Positions 16,512-25,405 of a stretch of DNA of 64,000 nt are shown one piece after another. Source of the stretch: Acidiphilium multivorum AIU301 (GTDB lineage Bacteria > Pseudomonadota > Alphaproteobacteria > Acetobacterales > Acetobacteraceae); the NCBI RefSeq assembly GCF_000202835.1, contig NC_015186.1:3195501-3259500 (forward strand). The letters are read 5' to 3'. The first letter of the stretch is position 1. Each line of letters starts with the position of its first letter. The position numbers and the translations under genes are program-made. The notes under the pieces are model-generated. The model ran no database searches. It was given only the letters and a program-made list of their open reading frames with translations, and was not told the DNA's origin.

Positions 16512-18758
16512 ATGGCAACCGGCCTCCTGCTCGTCTCGCACAGCGCGGCGCTGGCCCGCGCCACCGCCGAACTCGTCCGGCAGATGACCGGCGACCGCCT
16601 CGCCCTCGCCATCGCCGCCGGCGCCGGGCCGGACCATGCCGAACTCGGCACCGACCCGCTCGCCATCCTCGCCGCCTGCGAGGAACTGGCCGGCTGCGAG
16701 GGCATCGTCGTGCTGATGGATCTCGGCAGCGCCGTACTCAGCGCCGAAATGGCGCGCGACCTCGCGGACGATGCCCTGCGCGCCCGGCTTCACCTCGCCC
16801 CGGCCCCGTTCGTCGAGGGCGCGCTGGCGGCGGGTGTGGCGGCCGCCGCCGGGCAGGCCGCCGACCGCGTCGCCGCCGAGGCGCTGGCCGGGCTCGCGCC
16901 GAAACAGGATGCGCTCGGCACCCAAGAACACGCCGCGCCGCCGCCGCCAGCCGCCACGCTCACCCGCGCGGTCACGCTGGCCGATCCGAACGGCCTGCAT
17001 CTCCGCCCCGCCGCGCGCTGTGTCGAGGCCGCCGCCCGGTTCGACGCCACGCTGCGCCTCCGCCACAACGGCCGCGTCGCCCCGCTCGACAGCCCGACCG
17101 CGCTGATGGCGCTCGGCGCGAAGGGCGGCACGGAGGTGACGATCGAGGCCTCCGGCCCCGAGGCCGAACCCGCCGCCGCCGCCCTCGCCGCCATCCTCGC
17201 CGAGCGCCCGGCGGAACCCCACGCCGAAACCCCGTCGAAAGCGTCATCCGGCGGATTCGTGCCGATGTCCCCCGGCCGCGCCGCCGGCCCGGTCGTCGCC
17301 GTCGGCCGCGCCCGGCCGGCGGTGCCCGAAACCACGGTGGCGGACCGCGCTGCGGCGCTGGCCCGGCTCGATGAAGCGCTGGCCGCCGCCCGCGCCGCGC
17401 TCGCCGGCAACCCGATCCTCGCCGCCCAGGCCGCCCTGCTCGCCGACCCGGCGCTGATCGGCCCCGCCCGCGCCGCGATCGAGGCGGATGGCCGCCACGA
17501 GGCCGCCGCCTGGCGCGACGCCATCGCCGCCGCCGCCGCCAGCCACGAGGCGCTCGACGACCCCTATCTCCGCGCCCGCGCGCGCGACCTGCGCGAGGCC
17601 GGCGATGCCGTGCTCCGCGAACTGCTCGGCGGCTTCGGCCTCGACCTGCCGGCCAAGCCCGCGATCATCGCGGTGGACGAACTCACCGCCGCCGAGGCCG
17701 CGAGCCTGCCGCCCACCATCCTCGGCGTGCTCGACCGGCGCGGCGGCCCCACCAGCCACGCCGCGATCCTGCTCCGCGCCGCCGGCATTCCCGCCCTGGG
17801 CGGCGTCGCGCTCGATCCGCCGCCGTCCCGCGCCGCCTTCGACGGCGCGACCGGCGAATTCGTCGCCGAGCCCGACGCCGCGACCGAAGCCCGCTTCCGC
17901 GCCGCCGACCTCCTCGCGCCGGGTCCCGCCTCCGTCATCCTTCCCGGCGGCGAGGCGCTCGAATTCTGGGCGAATGTCGCCGGCCCCGCCGATGCCGCCG
18001 CCGCCGCCCGCGCCGGCGCCTTCGGCGTCGGCCTCGCCCGCACCGAAATGCTCTTCCTCGGCCGCGCCGACATGCCGGGCGAGGACGAGCAGGAAGCCCG
18101 CGTCGGCGCGATGATCGCGCCGTTCCGGGGCCGTCCGGTCGTGGTCCGCCTGCTCGATGCCGGGGCGGACAAGCCGGTGCCCTTCCTCGCCCTGGCGTCG
18201 GAGGAAAATCCCGCCCTCGGCGTGCGCGGCGTGCGCGCGCTGCTGCGCCGGCCGGATTTCTGCGCCGCCCATCTGCGCGCCCTGCTGCGCGCCGGCGCCG
18301 GGCACGACCTGCGGATCATGGTCCCGATGGTCACCTTCGCCGCCGAGTTGCGCGCTATACGCGACCTGCTCGCCGCCGCCGCGCGCGATGTCGGCTGCTC
18401 GCCGCCGCCGCTCGGCGCGATGATCGAGGTGCCCGCCGCCGCCCTCACCGTGCCGGACCTGCTGGCGGCGAGCGACTTCTTTTCGATCGGCACCAACGAT
18501 CTCACGCAATACGTCCTCGCCGCCGATCGCGGCCACAAGGATCTCCCCGGCTTCGCCGATGCCGGCCATCCGGCGGTCATCGGCCTCTGTGCCCGGGTCT
18601 GCCGCGATGCCGGGGCGGTCCCCGTTTCCGTCTGCGGCGAAGCCGCCGGCGATCCGTCGACCGCCCGCCTCCTGGTCGAGGCCGGCATCCGCAAGCTCTC
18701 GATGGGCGCCGCCCGGCTCAGCGCCCTCCGCGCGGCGTTTTCCGCCAGCGCATCCTGA
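16512..18758 (+). CDS. dhaM: Multiphosphoryl transfer protein DhaM (EIIA-HPr-EI fusion)
   Basis: 748 residues with three PTS modules: an EIIA-Man-like domain at 1-130 (active His10 in LVSHSAALA), an HPr domain at about 150-235 (His163 in NGLHLRPAA), and an enzyme I domain from about 255 (His416 in GGPTSHAAIL). The EI part looks complete: LLDAGADKPVPF, GVRGVRALLRR, FFSIGTNDLTQYVLAADR and the VSVCGEAAG cysteine are all present. It carries phosphate from PEP to DhaL and probably works without a separate general PTS. Long alanine-rich linkers separate the modules. Confidence 0.93.
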   Translation: MATGLLLVSHSAALARATAELVRQMTGDRLALAIAAGAGPDHAELGTDPLAILAACEELAGCEGIVVLMDLGSAVLSAEMARDLADDALRARLHLAPAPFVEGALAAGVAAAAGQAADRVAAEALAGLAPKQDALGTQEHAAPPPPAATLTRAVTLADPNGLHLRPAARCVEAAARFDATLRLRHNGRVAPLDSPTALMALGAKGGTEVTIEASGPEAEPAAAALAAILAERPAEPHAETPSKASSGGFVPMSPGRAAGPVVAVGRARPAVPETTVADRAAALARLDEALAAARAALAGNPILAAQAALLADPALIGPARAAIEADGRHEAAAWRDAIAAAAASHEALDDPYLRARARDLREAGDAVLRELLGGFGLDLPAKPAIIAVDELTAAEAASLPPTILGVLDRRGGPTSHAAILLRAAGIPALGGVALDPPPSRAAFDGATGEFVAEPDAATEARFRAADLLAPGPASVILPGGEALEFWANVAGPADAAAAARAGAFGVGLARTEMLFLGRADMPGEDEQEARVGAMIAPFRGRPVVVRLLDAGADKPVPFLALASEENPALGVRGVRALLRRPDFCAAHLRALLRAGAGHDLRIMVPMVTFAAELRAIRDLLAAAARDVGCSPPPLGAMIEVPAAALTVPDLLAASDFFSIGTNDLTQYVLAADRGHKDLPGFADAGHPAVIGLCARVCRDAGAVPVSVCGEAAGDPSTARLLVEAGIRKLSMGAARLSALRAAFSASAS

Positions 18759-18779
18759 CATCCGCGCACCCGGACCACG

Positions 18780-18826
18780 GGGCCGACGCTCGGCCCGCCC
18801 CTTACCCCGTTCCGGGCGAGGGGCGG
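18780..18826. terminator. Stem-loop zone between convergent dhaM and Hint gene
   Basis: A perfect 7-bp hairpin, GGGCCGA-cgc-TCGGCCC (18780-18796), is followed by CCGCCCC (18795-18801) pairing with GGGGCGG (18820-18826). The two overlap by 2 bases. No T-run is present. Position between two converging genes supports a bidirectional or Rho-assisted end of transcription. Confidence 0.4.
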
Positions 18827-18833
18827 GATGCGG

Positions 18834-20204
18834 TCAGGCCGTCAGCCTGGTCTCCGCCGCCTGCTGCATCACCGGATAGCGCAGACCGGCTTTCAGCGGC
18901 GTCACGGTCAGAACGCGGCCCTTGAGCAAGCTCGCCGGCACCAGCGCCGCGCCATCGGTCCAGCGGCCATCGGCTTCCACGCCGTGCCACCCTTCGGCCA
19001 GTGCCGGATGATCGAGCGCCACCGGTTCGTCGCCCGCCATCAAACCGCCGATCTTGACGCCGAGCCGGCGGCGGTCGCGCGGATCGGGCGTGACCTCGGC
19101 GGGAACCGCGCTGCGCGACGTGATGATCGCGGCGCCGTCGGCGCGGTATTCGACGCGAAGCTGCGCGTCGTCCGTCGTCTCGAGTCCCGCGCGCTCGAGG
19201 ATCCGCGTCCGGACCTGCTCGACGATCGCGCCATGCTCGGCGAAGGGGGCGCAGCTTGCCGCCTCGCGCAGCGGCTGCGCGAACTCCGGATGCAGGGCGA
19301 TGGCGGCACCGCCATTTTCGAAGGCCTGGCGGTTGCCGGTCTCAAGGTAGCTTTCCGCCGGCATGTTCTCGGCCAGCAGGATCGCGTGCGCCGGTAGTTC
19401 GACATGGTAATAGGTGACGCTGCGCCGCTCGACCTGCCGGATCGTCATGCCGTTGACGAGCGCTTTCGCCGGGATGAGCGCGCCGTTGAAATAGAACGCA
19501 TGATCCGGCGAAACGACGAGGTCGCGCGCCGGCACGTTATCCGCAATCGCATGAGCGCCGATCAGCACCGGCTGCACCGCGTCGGGCCTCGCATGGCGAC
19601 CCGGTTCGATCGTGCGATGTCCGATCCACACCACGGGCGCCGTCCCGCCGCCATGCAGGAGGACGGCGTCTCCCTTCGCCAGTTCCTCGACCGGGACGCC
19701 ACCGCGCGTCGTCGCAATCCGGGTGCCCTCGGCAAAGCACGCATTCGAACCAAGCGACGACAAGGACGGCGTCACGCCATCGAACGTAATTTGGTTAGTA
19801 TTCTGACCTTGTATGTCATAGAATACACCCTGCTGCGTATAGAGATTTACGTCAGTCTGTTCGATACCGCCGGAAAAACTGAATTCCAGCCCGTGTACAT
19901 CGAGTCCCTGCGTATTGCCATTATATCCGCCGTAGCCGCCGCCGGACGTCGTGCCCGGGAAAATCGCGTTGTCGAAAAGTACGCCGCGGCCTACCTGAAC
20001 TTGCCCGCTGTTTCCGACCATCCCGGTGATTGTGTTGCCTTCCCAGGTCCCGCTGATCGACAAGACGGGATACCCCTCGCCGCTAACGACACCGATGTTC
20101 TGGGGGTTGGTGATCGTGGCGATCGTTGTCGAGATCGTCACGTTGACCGTGTCTGTGTATGAACCGTCGGTAAAGGTATATGTAAAAGTTTCCTGTCCGG
20201 ACAT
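18834..20204 (-). CDS. Hint-domain protein with adhesin-like N-terminal region
   Basis: 456 residues. Residues 1-150 are rich in Thr, Gly, Asn and Gln (GGGYGGYNGNTQG), like a beta-rich secreted adhesin. Residue Cys156 opens CFAEGTRIATTRGGVPVEEL, the start of a Hint (Hedgehog/intein) fold, with the conserved SPDHAFYF at about 232-239 and VTYYHVELPAHAILLAENM at 263-281. The C-terminal His-Asn of inteins is absent, as in the Hint_2 group, so cleavage rather than splicing would be expected, if any. No signal peptide is seen. ATG at 20204 follows GAGGTG at good spacing. Function unknown; common in Acetobacteraceae-type genomes by my recollection. Confidence 0.85.
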   Translation of the reverse strand: MSGQETFTYTFTDGSYTDTVNVTISTTIATITNPQNIGVVSGEGYPVLSISGTWEGNTITGMVGNSGQVQVGRGVLFDNAIFPGTTSGGGYGGYNGNTQGLDVHGLEFSFSGGIEQTDVNLYTQQGVFYDIQGQNTNQITFDGVTPSLSSLGSNACFAEGTRIATTRGGVPVEELAKGDAVLLHGGGTAPVVWIGHRTIEPGRHARPDAVQPVLIGAHAIADNVPARDLVVSPDHAFYFNGALIPAKALVNGMTIRQVERRSVTYYHVELPAHAILLAENMPAESYLETGNRQAFENGGAAIALHPEFAQPLREAASCAPFAEHGAIVEQVRTRILERAGLETTDDAQLRVEYRADGAAIITSRSAVPAEVTPDPRDRRRLGVKIGGLMAGDEPVALDHPALAEGWHGVEADGRWTDGAALVPASLLKGRVLTVTPLKAGLRYPVMQQAAETRLTA

Positions 20205-20387
20205 GATGAAACACCTCAAAAATTATATTATATCTAAAGATAAATACAGTAAATCAGCGAAGTTACCCTTCTTTAATCCATAGAATGTTGCCGGTGCAAG
20301 TTTATTGTTGGTGCCAGCTCATACACTCGGGTAACGCAGTCCCCCGGACCGTGCGATGCGTCGGCCCGGCCCTGCCCATCGTCGTTA

Positions 20388-20480
20388 GAGCACCATCCGA
20401 TCAGACGAAAACACCCGTTCGGATGAGGATGCTTGGTTAGTCATCGGAGAGGATCATTCATCCGATCCGTCCGGATCGGA
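20388..20480. repeat. Palindromic intergenic repeat-like element
   Basis: The 282-base stretch 20205-20486 contains an AT-rich half next to the Hint gene (with overlapping TATAAT-like boxes on the minus strand at 20222-20232) and, from TTAGAGCACCATCCGATCAG at about 20384, a set of inverted repeats: CATCCGA (20394-20400) with TCGGATG (20419-20425), and TCCGATCC (20461-20468) with GGATCGGA (20473-20480). The opening sequence resembles the mobile intergenic palindromes (AGAGCATNATCCG type) common in alphaproteobacteria. The last hairpin also lies right after the comM stop and may end its transcript. Confidence 0.4.
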
Positions 20481-20486
20481 AACCGC

Positions 20487-22019
20487 TCAGTCCCCCGCCT
20501 GTGCCGCAAGTCGCCGTGCCGGCGCCGCCCGGCCGGGCTGGCGATGCCGATAGGCGATCGCCTCGGCGACATGCTCCCGCCGCACCACGTCCACGCCGGC
20601 CAGGTCCGCGATGGTCCGGGCCACCCGCAGGATGCGCGTCAGCCCCCGCGCCGAGAGGTGCAGCCGGTCCGCCGCCTGTTCCGCCAGCGCCCGCGCCGCG
20701 GCATCGAGCGCGATCGCGTCGCCGGCGAGGTCCGCGTTGCCCACGCCCTCGCCCTGCCGCGCGCGCTGGATCGCCCGGCATGCCGCCACCCGCGCGGCCA
20801 CGGTCTCGCTCCGCTCGCCCGGCGGTGCGCGCATCAGCTCCGCCGGACTCGCCGGCGCGATCTCCACCACGAGATCGATGCGGTCGAGCAGCGGTCCGCT
20901 GATCCGCCCCTGATAGTCCTCCCCGCAGCGCGGCGCGCGGCCGCAGGCGCGGGCGGCATCGAACAGGTGGCCGCAGCGGCACGGATTCATCGCCGCGACC
21001 AGCTGGAACCGCGCCGGATAGGTGACATGCGCCGCCGCCCGCGCCACCGTGGTCCGCCCGGTCTCCAGCGGCTGGCGCAGCGCCTCCAGTGCCGCGCGCG
21101 GAAATTCCGGAAACTCGTCGAGGAACAGCACGCCCCGATGCGCCAGCGAAATCTCGCCCGGCCGCGCCCGGTTGCCGCCGCCGGCGATCGCCGCCATGCT
21201 CGCCGAGTGGTGCGGCTCGCGAAACGGCGGCCGCGTCACCAGCCGCCCCTCGCTCAGCAGCCCGGCGACCGAGTGAACCATGCTGACCTCCAGCGCCTCG
21301 CGCGGCGTCAGATCGGGCAGCAGCCCAGGCAGCCGCGCCGCCAGCATCGACTTCCCGCCCCCCGGCGCGCCGATCATCAGCAGGTTGTGCTGCCCCGCCG
21401 CGGCGATCTCGAGGGCGCGCCGCGCCCCGTCCATCCCCCGCACATCGGCGAGGTCCGGCTGGCGCGAAGGTGCCTGGAACCGCCCGCGCGGCGGCGGCTC
21501 CAGCAGCGCCTCGCCGCGGAAATGGTTGATCAGCGCGAGCAGGTCGGCCGGCGCCAGCACGCCGATCTCGCCGGCCCAGCCCGCTTCCGGCCCCTGCGCC
21601 GCGGGGCAGATCAGGCCGAGATCGCGCGCCCCCGCGGCAATCGCCGCCGGCAACACCCCGGCCACCGGCGCCAGCCGCCCGTCGAGCGACAGCTCGCCGA
21701 TCGCCGCGAACCGCGCCATCTCCTCCGCCGGCAGCACGTCCATCGCGGTCAGCACGCCGAGCGCGATCGGCAGGTCGAAATGGCTGCCCTCCTTCTGCAG
21801 GTCCGCCGGGGCCAGGTTCACGAGGATGCGCTTCGCCGGCAGCGCGAGGCCCATCGCGGTCAGCGCCGCGCGCACCCGCTCCCGCGATTCCGCCACCGCC
21901 TTGTCGGCCAGCCCGACGACGAGAAAGACCGGCAGCCCGGCGGCGATCTGCACCTGCACCTCGACCGGCTGCGCCTCGATCCCGGCGAAGGCGAAGCTCT
22001 GGATGCGGGTGATGCTCAC
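20487..22019 (-). CDS. comM: YifB/ComM-family Mg chelatase-like AAA ATPase
   Basis: 510 residues, the usual ComM length. N-terminal Lon-protease-like fold (ITRIQSFAFAGIEAQPV, LPVFLVVGLADKAV), Walker A GAPGGGKSML near 215-224, Walker B GVLFLDEFPEF, and the cysteine-rich NPCRCGHLFDAARACGRAPRC segment of this family. ComM is a helicase that promotes branch migration during natural transformation. The GTG at 22019 (VSITRI) overlaps the radC stop in a GTGA; the 15 residues encoded farther upstream would lie in radC. Confidence 0.92.
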   Translation of the reverse strand: MSITRIQSFAFAGIEAQPVEVQVQIAAGLPVFLVVGLADKAVAESRERVRAALTAMGLALPAKRILVNLAPADLQKEGSHFDLPIALGVLTAMDVLPAEEMARFAAIGELSLDGRLAPVAGVLPAAIAAGARDLGLICPAAQGPEAGWAGEIGVLAPADLLALINHFRGEALLEPPPRGRFQAPSRQPDLADVRGMDGARRALEIAAAGQHNLLMIGAPGGGKSMLAARLPGLLPDLTPREALEVSMVHSVAGLLSEGRLVTRPPFREPHHSASMAAIAGGGNRARPGEISLAHRGVLFLDEFPEFPRAALEALRQPLETGRTTVARAAAHVTYPARFQLVAAMNPCRCGHLFDAARACGRAPRCGEDYQGRISGPLLDRIDLVVEIAPASPAELMRAPPGERSETVAARVAACRAIQRARQGEGVGNADLAGDAIALDAAARALAEQAADRLHLSARGLTRILRVARTIADLAGVDVVRREHVAEAIAYRHRQPGRAAPARRLAAQAGD

Positions 22020-22816
22020 GCCGCCGCCCCGGAGAGGAATCCCTCGCGGCGGAAGCTCAGCCACCCCGCCTTGCCGATGATGACATGGTCATGCAGCGTG
22101 ATGTCGAGCAGGGCGACGGCGCGCTGCACCTCCCGCGTCATCTCGACGTCGTCGCGCGAGGGGGAGGGGTCGCCGCTCGGGTGGTTGTGAACGAGGATGA
22201 GCGCCGTCGCCCGTGTCTCGATCGCCCGCCGCACCACCTCGCGCACATAGACCTGGGTATGGTTCACCGTCCCGCGCGAGGCCACCTCGTCGGCGAGCAG
22301 CCGGTTGCGGTTGTCGAGATAGATCACGCGGAACTGCTCCACCGGCTCGCGCGCCATCGCGATGGTGAGGTAATCGATCAGCCGCTCCCAGTTGTTCAGC
22401 ACCGGCGCGTCCGCCAGCTCCGCGCGGGCGAGGCGGATGGCCGAGGCCTGCACGAGCTTGATCGCCGCCACGCTGTGCTGCCCGAGCCCCGGTGTCGCGA
22501 ACAGCGCGTCCGGCTCGGCGGCGAGCACGGCGGCATAGGAGCCGAACCGGTTGATCAGCGCCTTGGCGAGCGGCTTGGTGTCGCCCTTCTTGAAGGCGAG
22601 GAAGAGCAGCATTTCCAGCAGCTCGTAATCGGCCAGCGCCTCGGCGCCGCGGCCGAGCAGCTTCTCGCGCATCCGGCCGCGATGGCCCTGCGGCCCGGTG
22701 CTGGAGAAGGGCGCATCGGCCGCCGGCGCGTGGTCGAACCCGCCGCGCTCCGCCATCCCGCGCCGCCCCGGAAGCGGGGCCGCTTCCGGGAATGGCTCGC
22801 CGCCGTGCCGGCGCAT
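22016..22816 (-). CDS. radC: RadC-family JAB-domain protein
   Basis: About 266 residues. An HhH-like N-terminal part (LADYELLEMLLF, then FATPGLGQHSVAAIKLV) is followed by a JAMM/MPN+ domain with the metal motif HNHPSGDPSPSRDD. Despite the name, RadC proteins are not shown to repair DNA; a link to transformation is known, which fits coupling to comM here. The start is uncertain: ATG 22816 is given, ATG 22756 is an alternative, and neither has a strong ribosome site. The variable first 50 residues carry no motif. Confidence 0.88.
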   Translation of the reverse strand: MRRHGGEPFPEAAPLPGRRGMAERGGFDHAPAADAPFSSTGPQGHRGRMREKLLGRGAEALADYELLEMLLFLAFKKGDTKPLAKALINRFGSYAAVLAAEPDALFATPGLGQHSVAAIKLVQASAIRLARAELADAPVLNNWERLIDYLTIAMAREPVEQFRVIYLDNRNRLLADEVASRGTVNHTQVYVREVVRRAIETRATALILVHNHPSGDPSPSRDDVEMTREVQRAVALLDITLHDHVIIGKAGWLSFRREGFLSGAAA

Positions 22817-23002
22817 CGCGCGGAATAGATTTTCAAGCAAAAGGAGAAAAACTCCATCTCAGATACTCGCCAAGGTTGAATACTACCGATCCACCCGCCG
22901 GCTTGTCCAGCGTCATCGCCGTGGCTTGCGCCCCACGCGGCCGCGCAGATAGAACAGCGCACGGCCGCCGCCGGCTGCCGCCATTCCGTCCCGGAGACCC
23001 TC

Positions 23003-23353
23003 ATGAGCCGCATCATCCGCACCGAAGCGAACGAAATCCTCTCGAAAGCCGTCGAATATCATGGCTTCGTCTACACCCAGGGCGTGGTCGCGGCGGACCC
23101 GGCCGGCGACATCACCGCCCAGACCCGCGATGTTCTCGCCCAGATCGACGCGCTGCTCGAACAGCACGGGACCGACAACACGCGCCTTCTGCAGGCGCAG
23201 ATCTGGCTGAAATCGATCGACGACCGCGGCGCGATGAACGCCGTCTGGTCGGCCTGGCTGCCGGAAGGCGGCGCGCCGGTCCGCGCCTGCGTCGAGGCGA
23301 AGCTCGCCGATCCGCGCTACCTGGTCGAGATCATGGTCGTCGCCTGCCGCTGA
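23003..23353 (+). CDS. RidA/YjgF-family protein
   Basis: 116 residues. The family pattern is clear: YHGFVYTQGVVA near the start, QTRDVLAQIDALLEQHG, and the catalytic-site stretch APVRACVEAKLADPRY, whose Arg binds the carboxylate of the imine substrate. RidA proteins hydrolyse reactive enamine/imine intermediates in the cytoplasm. This is the short Rid subgroup with a Cys in that motif. It stands alone between radC (divergent) and the CHAP gene. A good ribosome site (CCCGGAGACCCTC) precedes the ATG. Confidence 0.88.
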   Translation: MSRIIRTEANEILSKAVEYHGFVYTQGVVAADPAGDITAQTRDVLAQIDALLEQHGTDNTRLLQAQIWLKSIDDRGAMNAVWSAWLPEGGAPVRACVEAKLADPRYLVEIMVVACR

Positions 23354-23384
23354 CCCCGGCCGCGTAAACATTTTCCGCCATTCG

Positions 23385-23415
23385 CGCCGGATGAAATCTC
23401 GATCTTCATCCGGCG
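23385..23415 (+). terminator. Strong stem-loop after the ridA-like gene
   Basis: CGCCGGATGAA (23385-23395) and TTCATCCGGCG (23405-23415) form a perfect 11-bp stem with a 9-base loop, 31 bases after the stop codon. There is no T-run, so it may be a Rho-independent terminator of weak form or an mRNA 3' protector. Confidence 0.5.
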
Positions 23416-23686
23416 TTAGGAAGTTCGTCGTAACGTCCGCCCCATGTCGCCGCGAAACATTAAATTTTCCTCGCGCGTGACATTTTTGCCCAGTCCGAGG
23501 GTTGCGTTCACCGCAGTCCCCCCGTAACAGGAATGCAAGCCATTCGTGGCTTGAAACAAAGACCCGAGTCGGCAAAAAGCTCGGTCCGGTTACTGCGCTG
23601 ACTGAGCAAAATCCGGCATTGGCTTGATTGGATTGTGGTTTTTTTGTGTCCGGAAGGGGCGCGCGGAACAAGAAGGCGAACGGGGC
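23416..23686. other. Intergenic stretch ahead of the CHAP gene
   Basis: About 270 bases without a gene. It is less GC-rich than its surroundings and includes a small hairpin with a TTCG tetraloop (AAGCCA-ttcg-TGGCTT at 23537-23552) and a T7 run just upstream of the CHAP gene (about 23640-23646). I see no convincing -35/-10 pair or small reading frame. Confidence 0.4.
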
Positions 23687-24574
23687 ATGTGGGCAGGCGT
23701 TACGCGATTGAAGGAAACATCACGGTTTTGCGGCGGCGTTTTCGTTGCCTTCCTTCTCGCGCATGTCGGCCATGCAAAGACGGAACATACCGCTCCCGCG
23801 CGCGTCGTCCACCGAGTGAAATCGCCCGTGCGCCACGTCGTCTACCACCACGAACCGGTGCGCCACGCCCCCATCCACCATGTCGTCTACCGGCATGAGC
23901 CGGTCCACCGCGCCCCCGTCCGCCATGTCGTCGATCATCACGTCGTCGCGCGCCACATCGTCGAGCACCGCGCCCCGGTGCGCCATGTGGTCTACCGTCA
24001 CGTCGAGCATCCGCGCGTGGAACATCACGTCGTCGTCCGCCACGTCGTCGAGCGCCGCCCGGCCGTCCGGCGTTATCGCTATCCGCGCCATCTCGTCCGC
24101 CGCACCAGCTATCTCTGGTGCGTGCCCTATGCGCGCGAAGTCTCGCATATCGACATCAAGGGCGATGCCTTCCTCTGGTGGGCCGAGGCGGCCGGCCGCT
24201 ACGCCCGCGGCTATCGCCCCGAGGATGGCGCCGTGCTCAACTTCCGCCCGACCGGCCGCATGCCGCTCGGCCATGTCGCCGTCGTTGCCAAGGTGATCAA
24301 CAGCCGCGAAATCCTGGTCGACCAGGCCAACTGGATCCCCGATACCGTGAGCCGCAACGTCCCGGTCATCGACGTATCGCCGAACAACAACTGGTCCGAG
24401 GTCAAGGTCGCGCTCGGCAACGGCTCGTTCGGCACGGTCTATCCGACCTACGGCTTCATCTACAACCAGGCGCCGTCCAATGTCGTCTACGCCAGCAATG
24501 GCGGGACCGAGGTGGCCGAGGCGCCGGTGGTCCACAAGATCCGCCTGACCGCGCCGAACCGCACCCTGCGCTGA
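23687..24574 (+). CDS. Exported CHAP-domain protein with a His/Val-rich repeat region
   Basis: 295 residues. A hydrophobic signal-like segment (15-30, CGGVFVAFLLAHVGHA) suggests export. Residues 34-125 are a low-complexity tract built from variants of RHVVYHHEPVRHAP, extremely rich in His, Val and Arg. Residues 140-260 form a CHAP amidase/peptidase domain: Cys145 (YLWCVPYAR), His196 (GHVAVV) and Asn215 (DQANW) fit the catalytic set. Expected role is peptidoglycan cleavage in the periplasm; the His tract may bind metal or anionic cell-wall polymers, which is conjecture. Start ATG 23687 is preferred to one 63 bases upstream because it puts the signal segment at the N-terminus. Confidence 0.82.
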   Translation: MWAGVTRLKETSRFCGGVFVAFLLAHVGHAKTEHTAPARVVHRVKSPVRHVVYHHEPVRHAPIHHVVYRHEPVHRAPVRHVVDHHVVARHIVEHRAPVRHVVYRHVEHPRVEHHVVVRHVVERRPAVRRYRYPRHLVRRTSYLWCVPYAREVSHIDIKGDAFLWWAEAAGRYARGYRPEDGAVLNFRPTGRMPLGHVAVVAKVINSREILVDQANWIPDTVSRNVPVIDVSPNNNWSEVKVALGNGSFGTVYPTYGFIYNQAPSNVVYASNGGTEVAEAPVVHKIRLTAPNRTLR

Positions 24575-24586
24575 GCCGTCCCGGCG

Positions 24587-25405
24587 TCAGTCCGGCAGCA
24601 GCCGGGCGAGCGAGAGAAATTCCGCGGGCGTGAGCGTCTCCGCCCGGCGCGACGGATCGATCCCCGCCGCTTCGGCCAGCGTCGCGCCGCCCAGCGCCTT
24701 CAGCGACCCCCGCAGCATCTTCCGCCGCTGCCCGAACGCCGCCGCCGTCACCCGCCCCACCTTCGCGAGCAGCGCCGGCTGGAGCTGGTCCTCGTGCGGC
24801 ACCAGCCTGACCACGGCCGAGTCCACCTTGGGCGGTGGTGAAAACGCGCCGGGCGGCAGCGTCAGCACGATCGCGCCGCGCACGGTGAGCGCCGCGAGCA
24901 CCGCCAGCCGTCCATAGGCCGGGCTGCCAGGGGCCGCGACGATCCGTTCCGCCACCTCACGCTGGAACATCAGCGTCATCGAGCGGAAGCACGCCGCTTG
25001 GTGCAGCCAGCGCAGCAGCATCGCGGTGCCGGCATTGTAGGGCAGGTTGGCGACGATCGCGCGCGGCGCCGGCACCAGCGCCGCAAGGTCGAGATCGAGC
25101 GCATCGCCCTCCACCACCCGCAGCCGCCCCGGGTCCGCCGCCGCGAGTTCCGCAACCGCGCCGACCGCCCGCGGATCGAGTTCGATGGCGGTCACCCCCG
25201 CCGCGTCGCTCGCCAGCAGCGCGCGCGTCAGCCCGCCCGGCCCCGGCCCCACCTCAATAACGTTGACACCCGCCAGCGGCCCGGCCAGCCGCGCGATCCG
25301 CGCGAGCAGGTCGGGGTCGAGCAGGAAATGCTGCCCCAGCGCGCGCTTCGCCGACAGCCCGTGCCGCGCGATCACCTCGCGCAGCGGCGGCGCTCCCTGT
25401 GTCAC
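24587..25405 (-). CDS. rsmA: 16S rRNA (A1518/A1519) dimethyladenosine transferase
   Basis: 272 residues. Motifs of KsgA/RsmA are in order: [11 protein letters not shown] at 20-30, the SAM site [10 protein letters not shown] at 51-60, IELDPRAV at 74-81 and the catalytic NLPYN at 120-124. It dimethylates two adjacent adenines near the 3' end of 16S rRNA during 30S assembly. The GTG start at 25405 overlaps the surA stop (GTGA). It is the last gene of the long minus-strand lpt-surA run; a longer in-frame reading upstream lies inside surA and is not real. Confidence 0.95.
   Translation of the reverse strand: MTQGAPPLREVIARHGLSAKRALGQHFLLDPDLLARIARLAGPLAGVNVIEVGPGPGGLTRALLASDAAGVTAIELDPRAVGAVAELAAADPGRLRVVEGDALDLDLAALVPAPRAIVANLPYNAGTAMLLRWLHQAACFRSMTLMFQREVAERIVAAPGSPAYGRLAVLAALTVRGAIVLTLPPGAFSPPPKVDSAVVRLVPHEDQLQPALLAKVGRVTAAAFGQRRKMLRGSLKALGGATLAEAAGIDPSRRAETLTPAEFLSLARLLPD

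Noticed and set aside
13458-17222. A 1250-codon minus-strand frame opposite the TDT transporter and dhaKLM
   Set aside because: Mirror frame of real plus-strand genes; no domain and no start signal.
23843-24061. His/Val tract as a frameshift or sequencing artefact
   Set aside because: The frame is open throughout, joins a signal segment to a complete CHAP domain, and the other frames here lack any domain.
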